From: Dreissena polymorpha
Lineage: Eukaryota; Mollusca; Bivalvia; Myida; Dreissenidae
Assembly: GCF_020536995.1 (NCBI RefSeq)
Contig: NC_068357.1
Span: forward strand, 56,380,140-56,444,139
DNA: 64,000 nucleotides
Direction: 5' to 3'
Below the pieces are notes generated by a model. That model was not told the DNA's origin, made no database searches, and saw only the letters and a program-made list of their open reading frames with translations. Shown one piece after another: positions 45,251-55,120 of this stretch (position 1 is its first letter; the number at the start of each line of letters is the position of its first letter). The translations under genes were made by a program, and so were the position numbers.

Positions 45251-46321
45251 AGAGATGCGAACTAAATTAAACAATTAAACACTGATAAAAATGACATCTA
45301 ACATAACGCCAGCAGACCCGAATGAATACACCGTGTACAATACACAGGCACCTGGCTACTGTAATTGAACAATGCGATTTACGGCCATAATAACTGATTT
45401 CATATTTTGACAGAACAAATCCGTTGAATAACTGATTAACTGTGTAATCCGTCTTATTTATCATATATTATAAATAAGATACATTTAAAACATGAATACA
45501 ATATATATATAGGACATTTGAATATTTCATTTTAAAAAAAATCAGTGCGTAGTCGCATATAAATAAGATACATTAATGACAAAGAACAAGTCTGGGTAAT
45601 TAATATTAACCCTTTGCAAACATCTCCCAATTAATAACATCAACTCCCTACATTTTCATCCGATGGCTAAACAACTCAATTAGTGCACACGCTTGTCGAC
45701 TGAAGGTGTGATAATCCCTATTTATACCAATTTACCGAATCTCTAAAAATAATAGTAGTAGTAAATGTTGACTTAAAGACTGAAATAATAGAATTTCTTC
45801 AGTTCCTCGCCTTAATATCATCCCGTTGCCTGTTGTCTATTATTGTATCTTATCACTATATTCCGATTGTGTTTGCATCACTTAGAAATAGAAAGAGGAA
45901 GATTTAATACTATTAGCGTTAATGATATTGAGTGTAAAGACTGTATGTATTAGTGGTACGATTGAATCTCAATTTATTTCCTAGGTGTTTGTTTTATTTA
46001 TGAGATCTTTGGGCAAAATACAACATTCGCCTGCCGTTTAATACATAGAATTATTTAAACAAATTATGTCAACAGGTCTGTGGAACGTTGCCGTAAGGTA
46101 TTGAAATTTATCGATCTTGCACCATAAAACGAAAAGATGTCATTGATTTATTGATTTGTATGTGTTATATATTACTTTCCTTTACATGTGGAATAACATA
46201 ATAAATCATACAGTAATTCTTGGTATAGCCGAACTTCATCTTATTGTGTATATGTATTTATGGGTGTGCGGTAAAAATGCCAGAGGTAAAAATGCCATAG
46301 GTAAAAATGCCAGAGGTAACA

Positions 46322-47216
46322 AGATGTGTTTGTGAAACACAATGTCCCCCTATATAATGTTTGACCTTGTAGGATGACCTTGACCTTGACCCTTCACCAC
46401 TCGAAATGTGCAGCTCCTTGAGATACACACGCATTTCAAATATAAAATTGCTAGCTTCAATATTGCAGAAGTGACATTACATGCGCAATTTTGACCCATA
46501 TATTTGACCTTGAAGGATGACTTTGACCTTGACCTTTCATCACTCAAAATGTGCAGCTGGACGAGATACACATGCATGCCAAATATCAAGTTGCTATCTT
46601 AAATATCGCAAAAGTATTAATAAAATAAGCGATTTGGGCCACATATATTTGACCTCTGACCTTGAAGAATGACCTTGACCTTTCACCACTCAAAATGTGC
46701 AGCTCCATGAGATACACATGCATGCCAAATATCAAGTTGCTATCTTCAATATAGCAAAAGTATTCATAAAATAAGTGATTTGGGCCACATATATTTGACC
46801 TCTGACCTTGAAAGATGACCTTGACCTTTCACCACTCAAAATGTGCAGCTCCATGAGATACACATGCATGCCAAATATCAAGTTGCTATCTTCAATATTG
46901 CAAAAGTATTCACAAAATGAGCGATTTTGGCCACATATATTTGACCTCTGACCTTGAAGGATGACCTTGACCTCTGACCTTGAAGGATGACCTTGACCTT
47001 GACCTTTCAACACTCAAAATGTGCAGCTTCATGAGATACACATGCATGCCAAATATGAAGTTGCTATCTTCAATATAGCAAAAGTTATTGCAAAATGTTA
47101 AAGTTGGCGCAAACAGACAAACAGACAGACAGACAGGCAGACAGACAGACCAACCAACCAACCAACAGACAGGGCAAAAACAATATGTCCCCCACTACTA
47201 TAGTGGGGGACATAAA
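46322..47216 (-). repeat. pearl-like array nested in the MULE left arm, five units
   Basis: It has gtttgtgaaacacaatgtcccc at one edge and caaaaacaatatgtccccca then ctatagtggggga at the other. Between are units with ttgaccttgaaggatgacct and aaatgtgcagctccatgag, plus a run of cagacagacagg / caaccaacc. It is the same family as 39690-40085 and separates atgccagaggtaa from atgccataggt of the MULE arm. Confidence 0.85.
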
Positions 47217-48229
47217 AATGCCATAGGTTAAAATGCCAGATGTAAAGTGGTAACAATGCCATAGGTAAAAATGCCATAGGTAAAAATGCCAGATGTTATA
47301 TAGTAAAACAGAGTTTTGAGCAATATTTTTAAGGATATCGTGTATTGTACGGAAACATTTTTTTTTATTGAACTTGTTAATAAATAATAATAAATAAATT
47401 TAGACTGTAATTTTGCTGTTTTGTGCTTAATTCATTCTGTTTATTGGTTGGGATTTTTTGTTTCTTTGAAGCTATTGGATTTTCATTTTTGAGGACAATA
47501 AATTATTCAAACTGCATTTTTTTCTTTATCAATTGCGGATTTTAAAAATTCACTGAACTTTGTTAAAACAGAAAGAGCTTTCTCTTACATCATACATTCT
47601 CACAAAAGTCATATATTTGTACAAAATGCATAAACATTTTGTTGGTGTTATTTTGATGCATGTATATTGTGTATTTTTTATTATTGTTGTTTGGCGTTTA
47701 GCTGTATATGCTTATGTCGCAAATAAACTCGCTGTTCTGTTAACTTATTGGGATTTATTGTGATCGAATCAAAGTCAGGGGAAGTCTATACTGTGTATTA
47801 GCAACCTGCTGTGGTGATCCCTATCTTATTAGCTCAATACACAGGCACCTGACTACTTGAATGGAAAAATTGGATTTATCATTATTTGATGTTGATATCA
47901 GTACAGTTAATAAATGTTGATAAATGTCTATATATTCTAACCATACCATACGCAATTGTATAATTCCGAACTAGTATTATTTACTTAAATATGATCTAGC
48001 TACAATCAACATCAACATGGATCAACATCACCGTTGCACTTTTTATTTAGTTTTCAGTAATCTGTTCTTGAAATAGAGGTAGCCTAATTAAAGACAGTGC
48101 AAAGTGTGAAAGTGGAGATTAAGAAATAAGATATATTGCATGACACTGGCGGTATAGCATGATGTCTTAAATAAGACACATGTAGGACATGGATAAAATA
48201 CAAATATGACACATATGAATCTTTCATTT

Positions 48230-48828
48230 CTTCAAATAATAAGCATGAAGTCACATATAAATAAGACACATTTTATACACAGAAACAATATAAATAAGAC
48301 ACATTTGAATCTTTCATTTCTTAAAAAAAGCATGTGAATCTATAGTAATACATTTATTACTGACACATTATTCTTAAAGTCGACAGACAACATATTAAGT
48401 TCAAAGAGGGATACACAATGAACTAAGATCCATTTTCGCATGACACCGGTTGTATAGCAAGTAGTAATTCTATCTTGCATTAGTTGCAATTATTATAATC
48501 ATTTTAACTTAGAATCAAATAAAATTCATTAATTGTCATTAATATTTGTCATTTTCTGTAATTCTATGATTGAAATCAGTTTTGTTATTCATACTATTTT
48601 TCTTCAAAACATAAACATGAAGTCACATAAAAATAAGACACAGAAACAATATAAAGACACATTTGAATCTTTCATTTCTTTAAAAAAACATGTGCATCTT
48701 TAGTTATACATTTATTACTGACACATTATTCTAAAAGTTGACAGACAACATATTAAGTTCAAAGAGGGAAACACAATGAACTAAGATCCATTTTCGCATG
48801 ACACCGGTTGTATAGCAAGTAGTAATTT
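48230..48828 (+). repeat. 358-bp tandem duplication inside the MULE
   Basis: Segments 48230-48470 and 48588-48828 match closely (acatttgaatctttcatttc, acagacaacatattaagttc, gcatgacaccggttgtatag), offset by 358 bp. Confidence 0.85.
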
Positions 48829-48845
48829 GTTTTTCAAACTATTTG

Positions 48846-49524
48846 TTACCCAAACCTAATGCTGTGTCCGACTGCACAAAGGAAGTTCGGAAGCTCCCTA
48901 TCACCAGTTTTGTACTCCATACACAAACTCTTCAATCTCTGTTGAACCTGTCTATACATTCGTTTTTTCTTTCTGGGTTGGAAGTTGCCTATTTTATGTT
49001 GGGCAATCACTGTCGCAGCAACACGCTCTTCCAGTTTGATGTACATTATCAACTTCCAGATGTGTGGATGGTGGTGTCCTACTTAATGTGTGAACCGGTT
49101 GTTCCACCCTTCACACTGGTTGTTTGTTCTCTGCGTGTTGTTCACAGTGGCATCAAACATGTTCCAATCACACGGCGGGAATCTTGGAGGAGTGCGGCAC
49201 AGAATATTGATGCCATTTCTCAACACATTTCTGAATCTGCCATTCACGTAGGTGGCGTCAAAGTAATCCAGAATATCCTCTCCCTCTGGCATGCACACAG
49301 TTCTCAGGTACACAAGCCTGCCGGAACGTCTGCGACCGGTAAAAAGGCTAACCCATCAAGCATTCCACAGAAGTGCCTGAACTCATCGTTGGTCTTGTAG
49401 ACATCAACCATGCCGAGCTCCTGTTTTTATGCCATGTGGCTTGAGACAAGTGGTAAAAACATCCTTGTATACCAAGATGGTCACCAAACACTGTGCGAAG
49501 GGATTGACGAAGACCAATTTCAAA
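48846..49524 (-). pseudogene. MULE transposase, C-terminal half
   Basis: Reading the minus strand from 49524: FEIGLRQSLRTVFGD and IQGCFYHLSQATWHK (the conserved C..H region of MULE transposases), then FRHFCGMLDGLAFLPV-like sequence in a neighbouring frame. EDILDYFDATYVNGRF, RFPPCDWNMFDATVNNTQRT and NNQCEGWNNRF follow at 49313-49083, and finally KLEERVAATVIAQHKIGNFQ to 48846. The NN-x-x-EGW..RF signature is strong. At least two frame changes and a stop break the gene, and the catalytic N-terminal half is gone: the G-run repeat begins exactly at the FEI codon. Its position between the inverted arms identifies the element. Confidence 0.85.
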
Positions 49525-49960
49525 GGGGGGGTGGGGGGGGGGGTGAGAGGGGGGTATAATATGGGGTGTGGTAAATTATTAGATGATGTTAAAAAAAAAA
49601 AATGGGGGGGGGGGTTGGGGGGGAAGGGATTCTGGGTAGGGGCGTGGGGTATTGTTTGGGATGAATCCATTGTGGTATTAAGGTAAGTGTTGTTTTGTCA
49701 AAGTAATAATAAAATGTGATCATAAATAAAGAAGTTATGGCAATTTAAGCAAAATGTTCAATTATCTAAGTGTAAAAGGGGCCATAATTATGTAAAAATG
49801 CTTGATACAGTGGTCTGCTCTTGTTTATAGGTTGGGGTCATGTTGGTAAACAAGTATGCAACATATAAAAGCAATATGTCAAAGGATATAGGAAATATTT
49901 GGGGTAGTACGAAAACTTAAACATTTGCACGCTAACGCAGACGCAGGGGTGAGTAGGATA
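49525..49960 (+). repeat. old copy of the G-run repeat inside the MULE
   Basis: gggggggtgggg/gtgagagggg modules, a poly-A stretch and then ttgttttgtcaaagtaataa, cataaataaagaagttatgg and aattatctaagtgta follow the order seen at 12.2 and 59.3 kb. It truncates the MULE gene. Confidence 0.75.
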
Positions 49961-50935
49961 GCTCCACTATATATATTTCATATATAATAGTCAAGCAAAA
50001 AATCCAATAGCTTTAACAATGAATTTAATAAGTTTCCTTTAATGACCAATTCATCAAAGAAACAAAAAATACCAACCAATAAACAGCATGAATAAAGCAC
50101 AAAACAACAAAATTACAGTCGTAATTTATTATTGAGACAAGTAGAACAAGTTAAATTTAAAAAATGTTTCCGTACAATACTCGATATCCTTAAAAATATT
50201 GTTCAAAAATCTGTTTTACTATATAACATCTGGCATTTTTACCTATGGCATTTTTACCTATGGCATTGTTACCACTATACATCTGGCATTTTTACCTATG
50301 GCATTTTTACCTCTGGCATTTTTACCTATGGCATTTTTACCTCTGGTATTTTTACCTACATTCGTATTGATGATATTATTCATTTTGCCAAAAGCATGTA
50401 TCGCTGATTATGGGAATAAATAAACAATAAATGTACGTAAATTTCTTTCACAACTTTTGGAGTAACGTAGCTAGTGGCCGCCTTATTGCGTAGATAAGAT
50501 CTGGATCACCACAGCAGGTCGCTTATACCCAGTGTAGGCAAACGCTGTTTTATGGGGTTGGGTGAGGGGGGAGGGTGGTTCAAATAAAGAAGAGCTTATA
50601 GAGCTTTAACACTTAAAGCTGTAAAATATAATTGAGTTCATGTTAATCAGAAATACCATCCAAGAAATGCCGTTGATTGGATATATTGAGTACATATGTT
50701 ATATTTAAAAAAAAATTGAAGTTGCAAACAAACGATTCATTGTTTTTTTAACCGCTTGCATAAATAAAAAAAATGAAATTACTGTTGAAATACAAAAAGC
50801 ATTGCTCAAGCAAGTTGTATAAATTGATCATATAAAAGCTATACGCGTTTTCTACATATATCGTTTTTTGTGTTGATATATATTACGTATTGAATAATTC
50901 TAAAAGAAAGTTATAAGTTTTATTTTAATTGTTAG

Positions 50936-51044
50936 GTCGTGGTCATCGTTGCGGGAGCGAACGACATCGGCCATTCGTCTCCTGCTGAGATCGTTTGCGA
51001 TTTCCAGCAGTTGTGCGAAAAGGTTCGTTCTCTGCTAACCCACG
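50936..51044 (+). CDS. SGNH-hydrolase-like gene, exon 2 (block III)
   Basis: Preceded by ttttaattgttag, the exon encodes VVVIVAGANDIGHSSPAEIV and DFQQLCEKVRSLLTHG. GAND is the block III G-x-N-D motif whose asparagine helps form the oxyanion hole in SGNH hydrolases. The best donor is cacg|gtaatg at 51045; aag|gttcgt at 51023 is weaker. Using cacg|gtaatg with the only nearby acceptor (ttttaag, 51273) leaves exon 3 one nucleotide out of phase, so this junction is either altered or I have the wrong site. Intron 2 would be about 230 bp. Confidence 0.6.
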
Positions 51045-51273
51045 GTAATGCCAATATTGGTCACACTTTAATAATAAATGTTTAAAAAAAATTGTAGAAC
51101 TTTTGTTATGGTCAAGTCTTCATATTTATTAGTTATCATCCTTGAATGTTCCTTAAATTACTCCATTTTGTGCTCACAAATACTCCGAAAAAATGCGATT
51201 TGACACTATACTATTAAATATGTTAATACACAGGAACACGCACTGAATTAATATAAATCGAAATTGTTTTAAG

Positions 51274-51471
51274 TGCGAGCATCGTGCTTGTGGGGATTTT
51301 GCCGAGAGGCGGGAACATGTTTCCTGGTGGCTCTATTCCGGCGAGCGTTCTGGATGCATTTAACCAGGATGCGACCTCGGTAAACAGGATGCTGGCCAGA
51401 GTGGCAGCCAAACTGCCATGGCTGTACTTTGTGGAAGTGCCAGGCTTCTGTAGGGCACATGGTATAAACAT
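51274..51471 (+). CDS. SGNH-hydrolase-like gene, exon 3
   Basis: The frame ASIVLVGILPRGGNMFPGG then FNQDATSVNRMLARVAAKLP and LYFVEVPGFCRAHGINM is the usual middle of compact SGNH proteins (ILPR...N..A..VN..L). The exon is flanked by an AG at 51272-51273 and a donor at|gtacgt. As with exon 2, strict GT-AG joining to exon 4 loses the frame by one nucleotide. Two such mismatches in one gene suggest a pseudogene, or alternatively base errors in the assembly. Confidence 0.6.
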
Positions 51472-51728
51472 GTACGTTCTCTATATTTTGTATATTCTAT
51501 CCCACTCATTGTATACTGGATTGGGTACCACATTACATAAAGATACTCCTGAATTAATACTGTAAATTACTTTTAGAGGAATGGCAAGTTAGTTAAAAGG
51601 AAGCGTTCGTTTTTGTCTTGTATTCATTTCGGAATGGTTTAACATTTACCCGTCCAAGGAATATTACATGTACGTTTTTATATTTCCAACACTATGATTA
51701 GATATGTGTGATTGTATTTTAAATGCAG

Positions 51729-52718
51729 GCAAAATTCTTAAAAAGAGGTATCGTCCGGGAAATGCTGAGTAGAGACGGGCTGCATCTCAGCATTAGGGGA
51801 ACTGCAGCAGTTGTATCGTGCGTGGAGCGAACAGTGAGGCAGCTTTTAGCCAGAGCTCCAGCGCCTCCTGCTGCAGCCAGAGCTCCAGCGCCTGCACCAG
51901 CTGCAGTTCCAGTGCCTGCCAGAGCTCCAGCGCCTGCCAGAGCTCCAGCGCCTGCCACTGCTCAAGCGCCTGCCACTGCTCCAGTGCCTGCAAGAGCTCC
52001 AGCGCCTGCCAGAGCTCCAGCGCCTGCCAGAGCTTCAGCGCCTGCCACTGCTCAAGCGCCTGCCACTGCTCCAGCGCCGGCAAGAGCTCCAGTGCCTGCC
52101 AGAGCTCCAGCGCCTGCCACTGCTCAAGCGCCTGCCACTGCTCCAGCGCTGGCAAGAGCTCCAGCGCCTGCAAGAGCTCTAGCGCCTGCAAGAGCTCCAG
52201 CGCCTGCCAGAGCTCCAGCGCCTGCCACTGCTCAAGCGCCTGTCACTGCTCCAGCGCCGGCAAGAGCTCAAATGCCTGCAAGAGCTCCAGCGCCTGCAAG
52301 AGCTCCAGCGCCTGAAAGATCTCCAGCGCCTGCAAGATCTCCAGCGCCTGCGAGATCTCCAGCGTCTGCAAGATCTCCAGCGCTTGCAAGAGCTCCAACG
52401 CCTGCAAGATCTCCAACGCCTGCAAGATCTCCAGCGCCTGTAAGAGCTCCAGCGCCTTCAAGACCTTCAGCGCCTTCAAGACCTTCAGCGCCTGCTCCTG
52501 CTGGGGCTTCTGCTCCTGTTCCTGGAAGAACAAAAGCCCGACTCTACAGCGCATGGTCAGAGAAGAACCATCTACAAGAACATCAAGACCGACCCCCCAG
52601 GGAACACCAGCTAACGCAACACCGACGAGGACAACAAGAGGACAACACGGAACCACACCGACGAGGACTACAAGAGGGGGAAAAGGAATCACATCACCGT
52701 CACCGGCCACCAGAATAA
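51729..52718 (+). CDS. SGNH-hydrolase-like gene, exon 4 (block V) with Ala/Pro repeat tail
   Basis: After the acceptor aaatgcag the frame reads AKFLKRGIVREMLSRDGLHL then SIRGTAAVVSCVERTVRQLL. DGLH is block V (D-x-x-H), which completes the catalytic set S-N-D-H begun in exons 1 and 2. The whole hydrolase domain is then about 190 residues, the normal size. From 51847 the frame becomes a ~220-residue Ala/Pro/Arg tail made of RAPAPA, TAQAPA and RSPAPA hexamers encoded by an 18-bp minisatellite. The last ~65 residues are Arg/Gln/His-rich and end at 52718. A better-looking Thr/Pro-rich frame starts on another phase at 52553, so the true C-terminus is uncertain. Confidence 0.6.
   Translation, partial: AKFLKRGIVREMLSRDGLHLSIRGTAAVVSCVERTVRQLLARAPAPPAAARAPAPAPAAVPVPARAPAPARAPAPATAQAPATAPVPARAPAPARAPAPARASAPATAQAPATAPAPARAPVPARAPAPATAQAPATAPALARAPAPARALAPARAPAPARAPAPATAQAPVTAPAPARAQMPARAPAPARAPAPERSPAPARSPAPARSPASARSPALARAPTPARSPTPARSPAPVRAPAPSRPSAPSRPSAPAPAGASAPVPGRTKARLYSAWSEKNHLQEHQDRPPREHQLTQHRRGQQEDNTEPHRRGLQEGEKESHHRHRPPE
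51847..52510 (+). repeat. 18-bp coding minisatellite, ~36 units
   Basis: Units are agctccagcgcctgccag and actgctcaagcgcctgcc variants; later ones are gatctccagcgcctgcaa. Because 18 is a multiple of three, several frames on both strands stay open, which explains the spurious Ser/Cys-rich and Gln/Leu-rich frames over this stretch. Units in the first half are the most alike, pointing to recent amplification there. Confidence 0.9.
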
Positions 52719-52972
52719 CGCCAGCAACCACAACACCGACGAGGACAATTAGAACCACCGCATCGAAACCGGCCACCACAGGAGAGCCTCGAACCACAAA
52801 GACGCTGAGTACAAGAGGGGGAAAAGGAACCGCAGCACCGACGCCGACACCTAGAATAACATCAGCAACCACAACACCGACGATGACTACTAGAACAGAT
52901 CAACCGACTAGAACGCCGTTGACTGGAGGAGGTAATGAAGTTCCCTTCTTTCAAAGACTGATAGATTTTTAA
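52553..52972 (+). CDS. Thr/Pro/Arg-rich open frame, likely linker of the SGNH/transposase locus
   Basis: This 139-codon frame has repeated TPTRTTRG, RTTRGGKG and TPTPRITSATTTPT blocks and closes with NEVPFFQRLIDF. It has no domain. It begins in a phase different from the Ala/Pro tail just before it and from the transposase-like frame just after it, although the three abut or overlap. Either it is the natural continuation of exon 4 after a small length change in the minisatellite, or its openness is a by-product of its own simple repeats. No signal or membrane segment is seen. Confidence 0.35.
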   Translation: MVREEPSTRTSRPTPQGTPANATPTRTTRGQHGTTPTRTTRGGKGITSPSPATRITPATTTPTRTIRTTASKPATTGEPRTTKTLSTRGGKGTAAPTPTPRITSATTTPTMTTRTDQPTRTPLTGGGNEVPFFQRLIDF

Positions 52973-53943
52973 CGAACTCGGAAGCTGTAGATATTTTACA
53001 ACAAGAATGTAGTGATTTTATAACAACTGAGGTGCCTTTTAAATCGAAACCAGGAATAGTTTATTTATATGCCGATTATGGTAATACTCAGAACAAAGAG
53101 GATTGGCGCGCGGAGGGATATACATGGAGAAATTACGGAAAAAGATTATTTGAAAGCGAAGGATATTTGGTAGAAAAGCATGCGTTTAGGATTGTTATCA
53201 ACGGCGAAGCTAGTGCTAAATTTCAAAAACATGCATTTAGGTTTAGCGATAAATATAATGGTAAAACGTTAATTGTTTATTACGGGGATATAGACGAATA
53301 TGAAAATATGCCTCATGGAAATCGCAAGCGTTATAAAAGACTGCACAAACGTGTTAAACCATCGTTAATTCAATCCATACAAAGGCGAAAAGACGAAAAC
53401 CCACAGGAAATATACAATTCTTTAAAATCCGACAATCCCGATGAATTATTGCAAGGCACTTCAGTACCTAGAAATAACAGGCGAGTGCAAAACATACAGG
53501 CGTATTTGAGTAAGAAAACTAAGTTATCACATGATTCGTTGTATGGTTTACATTTGTTGGGCAATCAATTAGATAATTTCATTTGAAGTATCAAAACTAC
53601 GCCTGATTTAGAGGTTATTGTAGGGAACAACGACATATTTGAAGAGTTCAATCGCATACTATGTCTTAAGGACAAAACGGTGAACGTGTTTTATGACACT
53701 ACTTTCTGTCTAGGCGATTTCTACGTATCCGTTATATCTTTTCAGCATTTGATGTTCCGAGAATTATCAATTATACCACTAGCATTCATGATTCACGAAA
53801 GGAAATTTCAAAAGTGCCACGAACAGTTTCTTGAATTAATGAAATCTAAAATTCCGAAGATGGCTAATTCAAAATTTTGCGTGATTATCTTCGGCTTGCT
53901 GTCTCTAAAGCAAAATCAAAGGACCCCACTGGAAATAAGTGCT
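52939..53943 (+). pseudogene. transposase-like gene (KEDWRAEGYTW ... DTTF..GDFYVS family)
   Basis: The frame is open from 52939 and reads DRFLTNSEAVDILQQECSDF, then GIVYLYADYGNTQNKEDWRA (about 53049-53108), KYNGKTLIVYYGDID, PHGNRKRYKRLHKR and LSKKTKLSHDSLYGLHLLGN, with a TGA at 53584 where an aromatic residue would be expected. In the same frame it continues with TPDLEVIVGNNDIF and the core VFYDTTFCLGDFYVSVISF (about 53689-53742) and IPLAFMIHERKFQKCHEQF, ending at 53943. DTTF/GDFYVS followed by P..F.IHERK..K.H..F is the start of a MULE-like RNase H fold in mobile-element proteins that I remember from fish and invertebrates. The second half of the fold is absent; VSKAKSKDPTGNKCLNFHG follows in another frame. 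Probably dead. Confidence 0.6.
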
Positions 53944-54392
53944 TGAACTTTCATGGGTTATCCTTGACTGCAATACATACATACAAAGAGAAATTGCACA
54001 AAAGTAGTGCGGTGTTTAGACTCCGCCCACAGTATGACTGAATAGTGGAAAGGTCCCCTTTCCGAAGAAAGGGCTTTCTATGTTTGGAAAGGGTCTAAAT
54101 TTATTTATTTTCAATGTTTTGCAAACATTAATTGGTATTTTTATAAACAGCACCTTACAGTGCGTTTATTTTAAATTTCATTCAAATCCATCTAAAAATT
54201 ATTTAACTTTACAATATTTTTTAATGCCGTAAAATACAAGTAACAGAAAGGAGCAAGCACCACAAAAGGGCTATTAGCCAAAAAGAGCCTCAGCCTTTGG
54301 AAAGAGGCTAAAATGATTTATTTTTAAATTTATAAAGACATTTATCAGGGTTCGACACTAAGGCACGTCCGACAGACATTGTCTAGTAAGAT

Positions 54393-54450
54393 CGGTGGTC
54401 GGGCTAGTAAACTGAGGGCTATAGCCCTCAGTTTACTAGCCCGACCACCG
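54393..54450. other. perfect 58-bp palindrome without spacer
   Basis: Two 29-bp arms (CGGTGGTCGGGCTAGTAAAC... and its exact reverse complement) meet at 54421/54422 with no loop. It lies 47 bp inside the left end of the hAT element. Confidence 0.95.
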
Positions 54451-54970
54451 CAGCTTGTCCAACTGGTCGTATAAAAAATCTATACTGATTCATATAACTA
54501 TAACTAACTGCTGTGAAAACCTTTTTTCTTAATGTGTAAAATTACTCTCGCATCTGTTATTTACATCAGAACAAAACTGGCGTATAAAAATAAATGCCAA
54601 GCATTCACATGATTCATCGCTATTTCTAGACGCGAAGAAGAGCTTCCTGCAGAAATTACTTGTTTCCATTGGTCAAGTTGTCATGAATATTAATGATTTT
54701 CTGCAGTGTCGTAAAACTTTACAGCATGTTTTTACGACTTCTATCGAAAATCGGTATCGTCAATGTAAACATTTATGTAGCAGACGAGAGAATGTAATTT
54801 AAAGAATGACATTGTTCACGTTCGGATTTTTGACTGACGAATTAGTAAATATAGAAGAATCCGAAGGTAAAACTGATAGGAAATGTAAATATGAAGGAAA
54901 ATGAAAACGTCAGTTTTATCCTAAATAGAAAAATCAAGTTCCCAAGGCTTGAATTTGAAAAAGAAAAAAA

Positions 54971-55120
54971 ATGTTTTGCATCCCAGGCAAAGCATACGAA
55001 AAGGTCGGTCAGTTTGAAGAAGGAACTGATAATTTTCGATTTGATGCACTTAAAAGCCATAATGTGTCTACACAACATGAAAGACATACCGTAGGCAAAA
55101 ATATGAAATTGAGAAATTAG
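54971..55120 (+). CDS. hAT N-terminal TTF-type zinc finger fragment
   Basis: A 49-residue frame, MFCIPGKAYEKVGQFEEGTD then NFRFDALKSHNVSTQHERHT, ends at TAG 55118. GT-x-NFR-x-DALK-x-H-x-x-S-x-QH is the signature of the zinc finger ahead of hAT transposases of the ZNF862/KIAA1586 group; the second cysteine of the usual FC-x2-C pair is a glycine here. The upstream frame (EFEKEKKCF) carries the preceding W/F region one phase away. It lies inside a hAT element with intact ends, and the dead transposase at 31900-33218 belongs to the same group, although their nucleotide sequences do not overlap. Confidence 0.65.
   Translation: MFCIPGKAYEKVGQFEEGTDNFRFDALKSHNVSTQHERHTVGKNMKLRN

Larger units (their letters stand above)
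46271..50358 (-). mobile_element. Mutator-like (MULE) transposon with long inverted repeats
   Basis: Inverted arms at about 46271-47484 (interrupted) and 50000-50358 share ggtaaaaatgccata/gaggt 17-bp sub-repeats at the outer edge, then acaatatttttaaggatatcg, attgtacggaaacatt and ctgtttattggttgg. A MULE transposase fragment lies inside on the minus strand. No target duplication could be read (gggtgtgc versus tacattcg). A pearl-like array has landed in the left arm and a G-run repeat in the body, so it is an old copy inside SGNH intron 1. Confidence 0.8.

Noticed and set aside
46271-50358. Regular ~17-bp repeats considered as a CRISPR array
   Set aside because: The units abut without unique spacers, occur as inverted arms of a MULE, and the genome is eukaryotic.
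51793-52872. Gln/Leu-rich and Ser/Cys-rich frames on both strands
   Set aside because: By-products of the 18-bp minisatellite; only the phase continuous with the SGNH domain has independent support.
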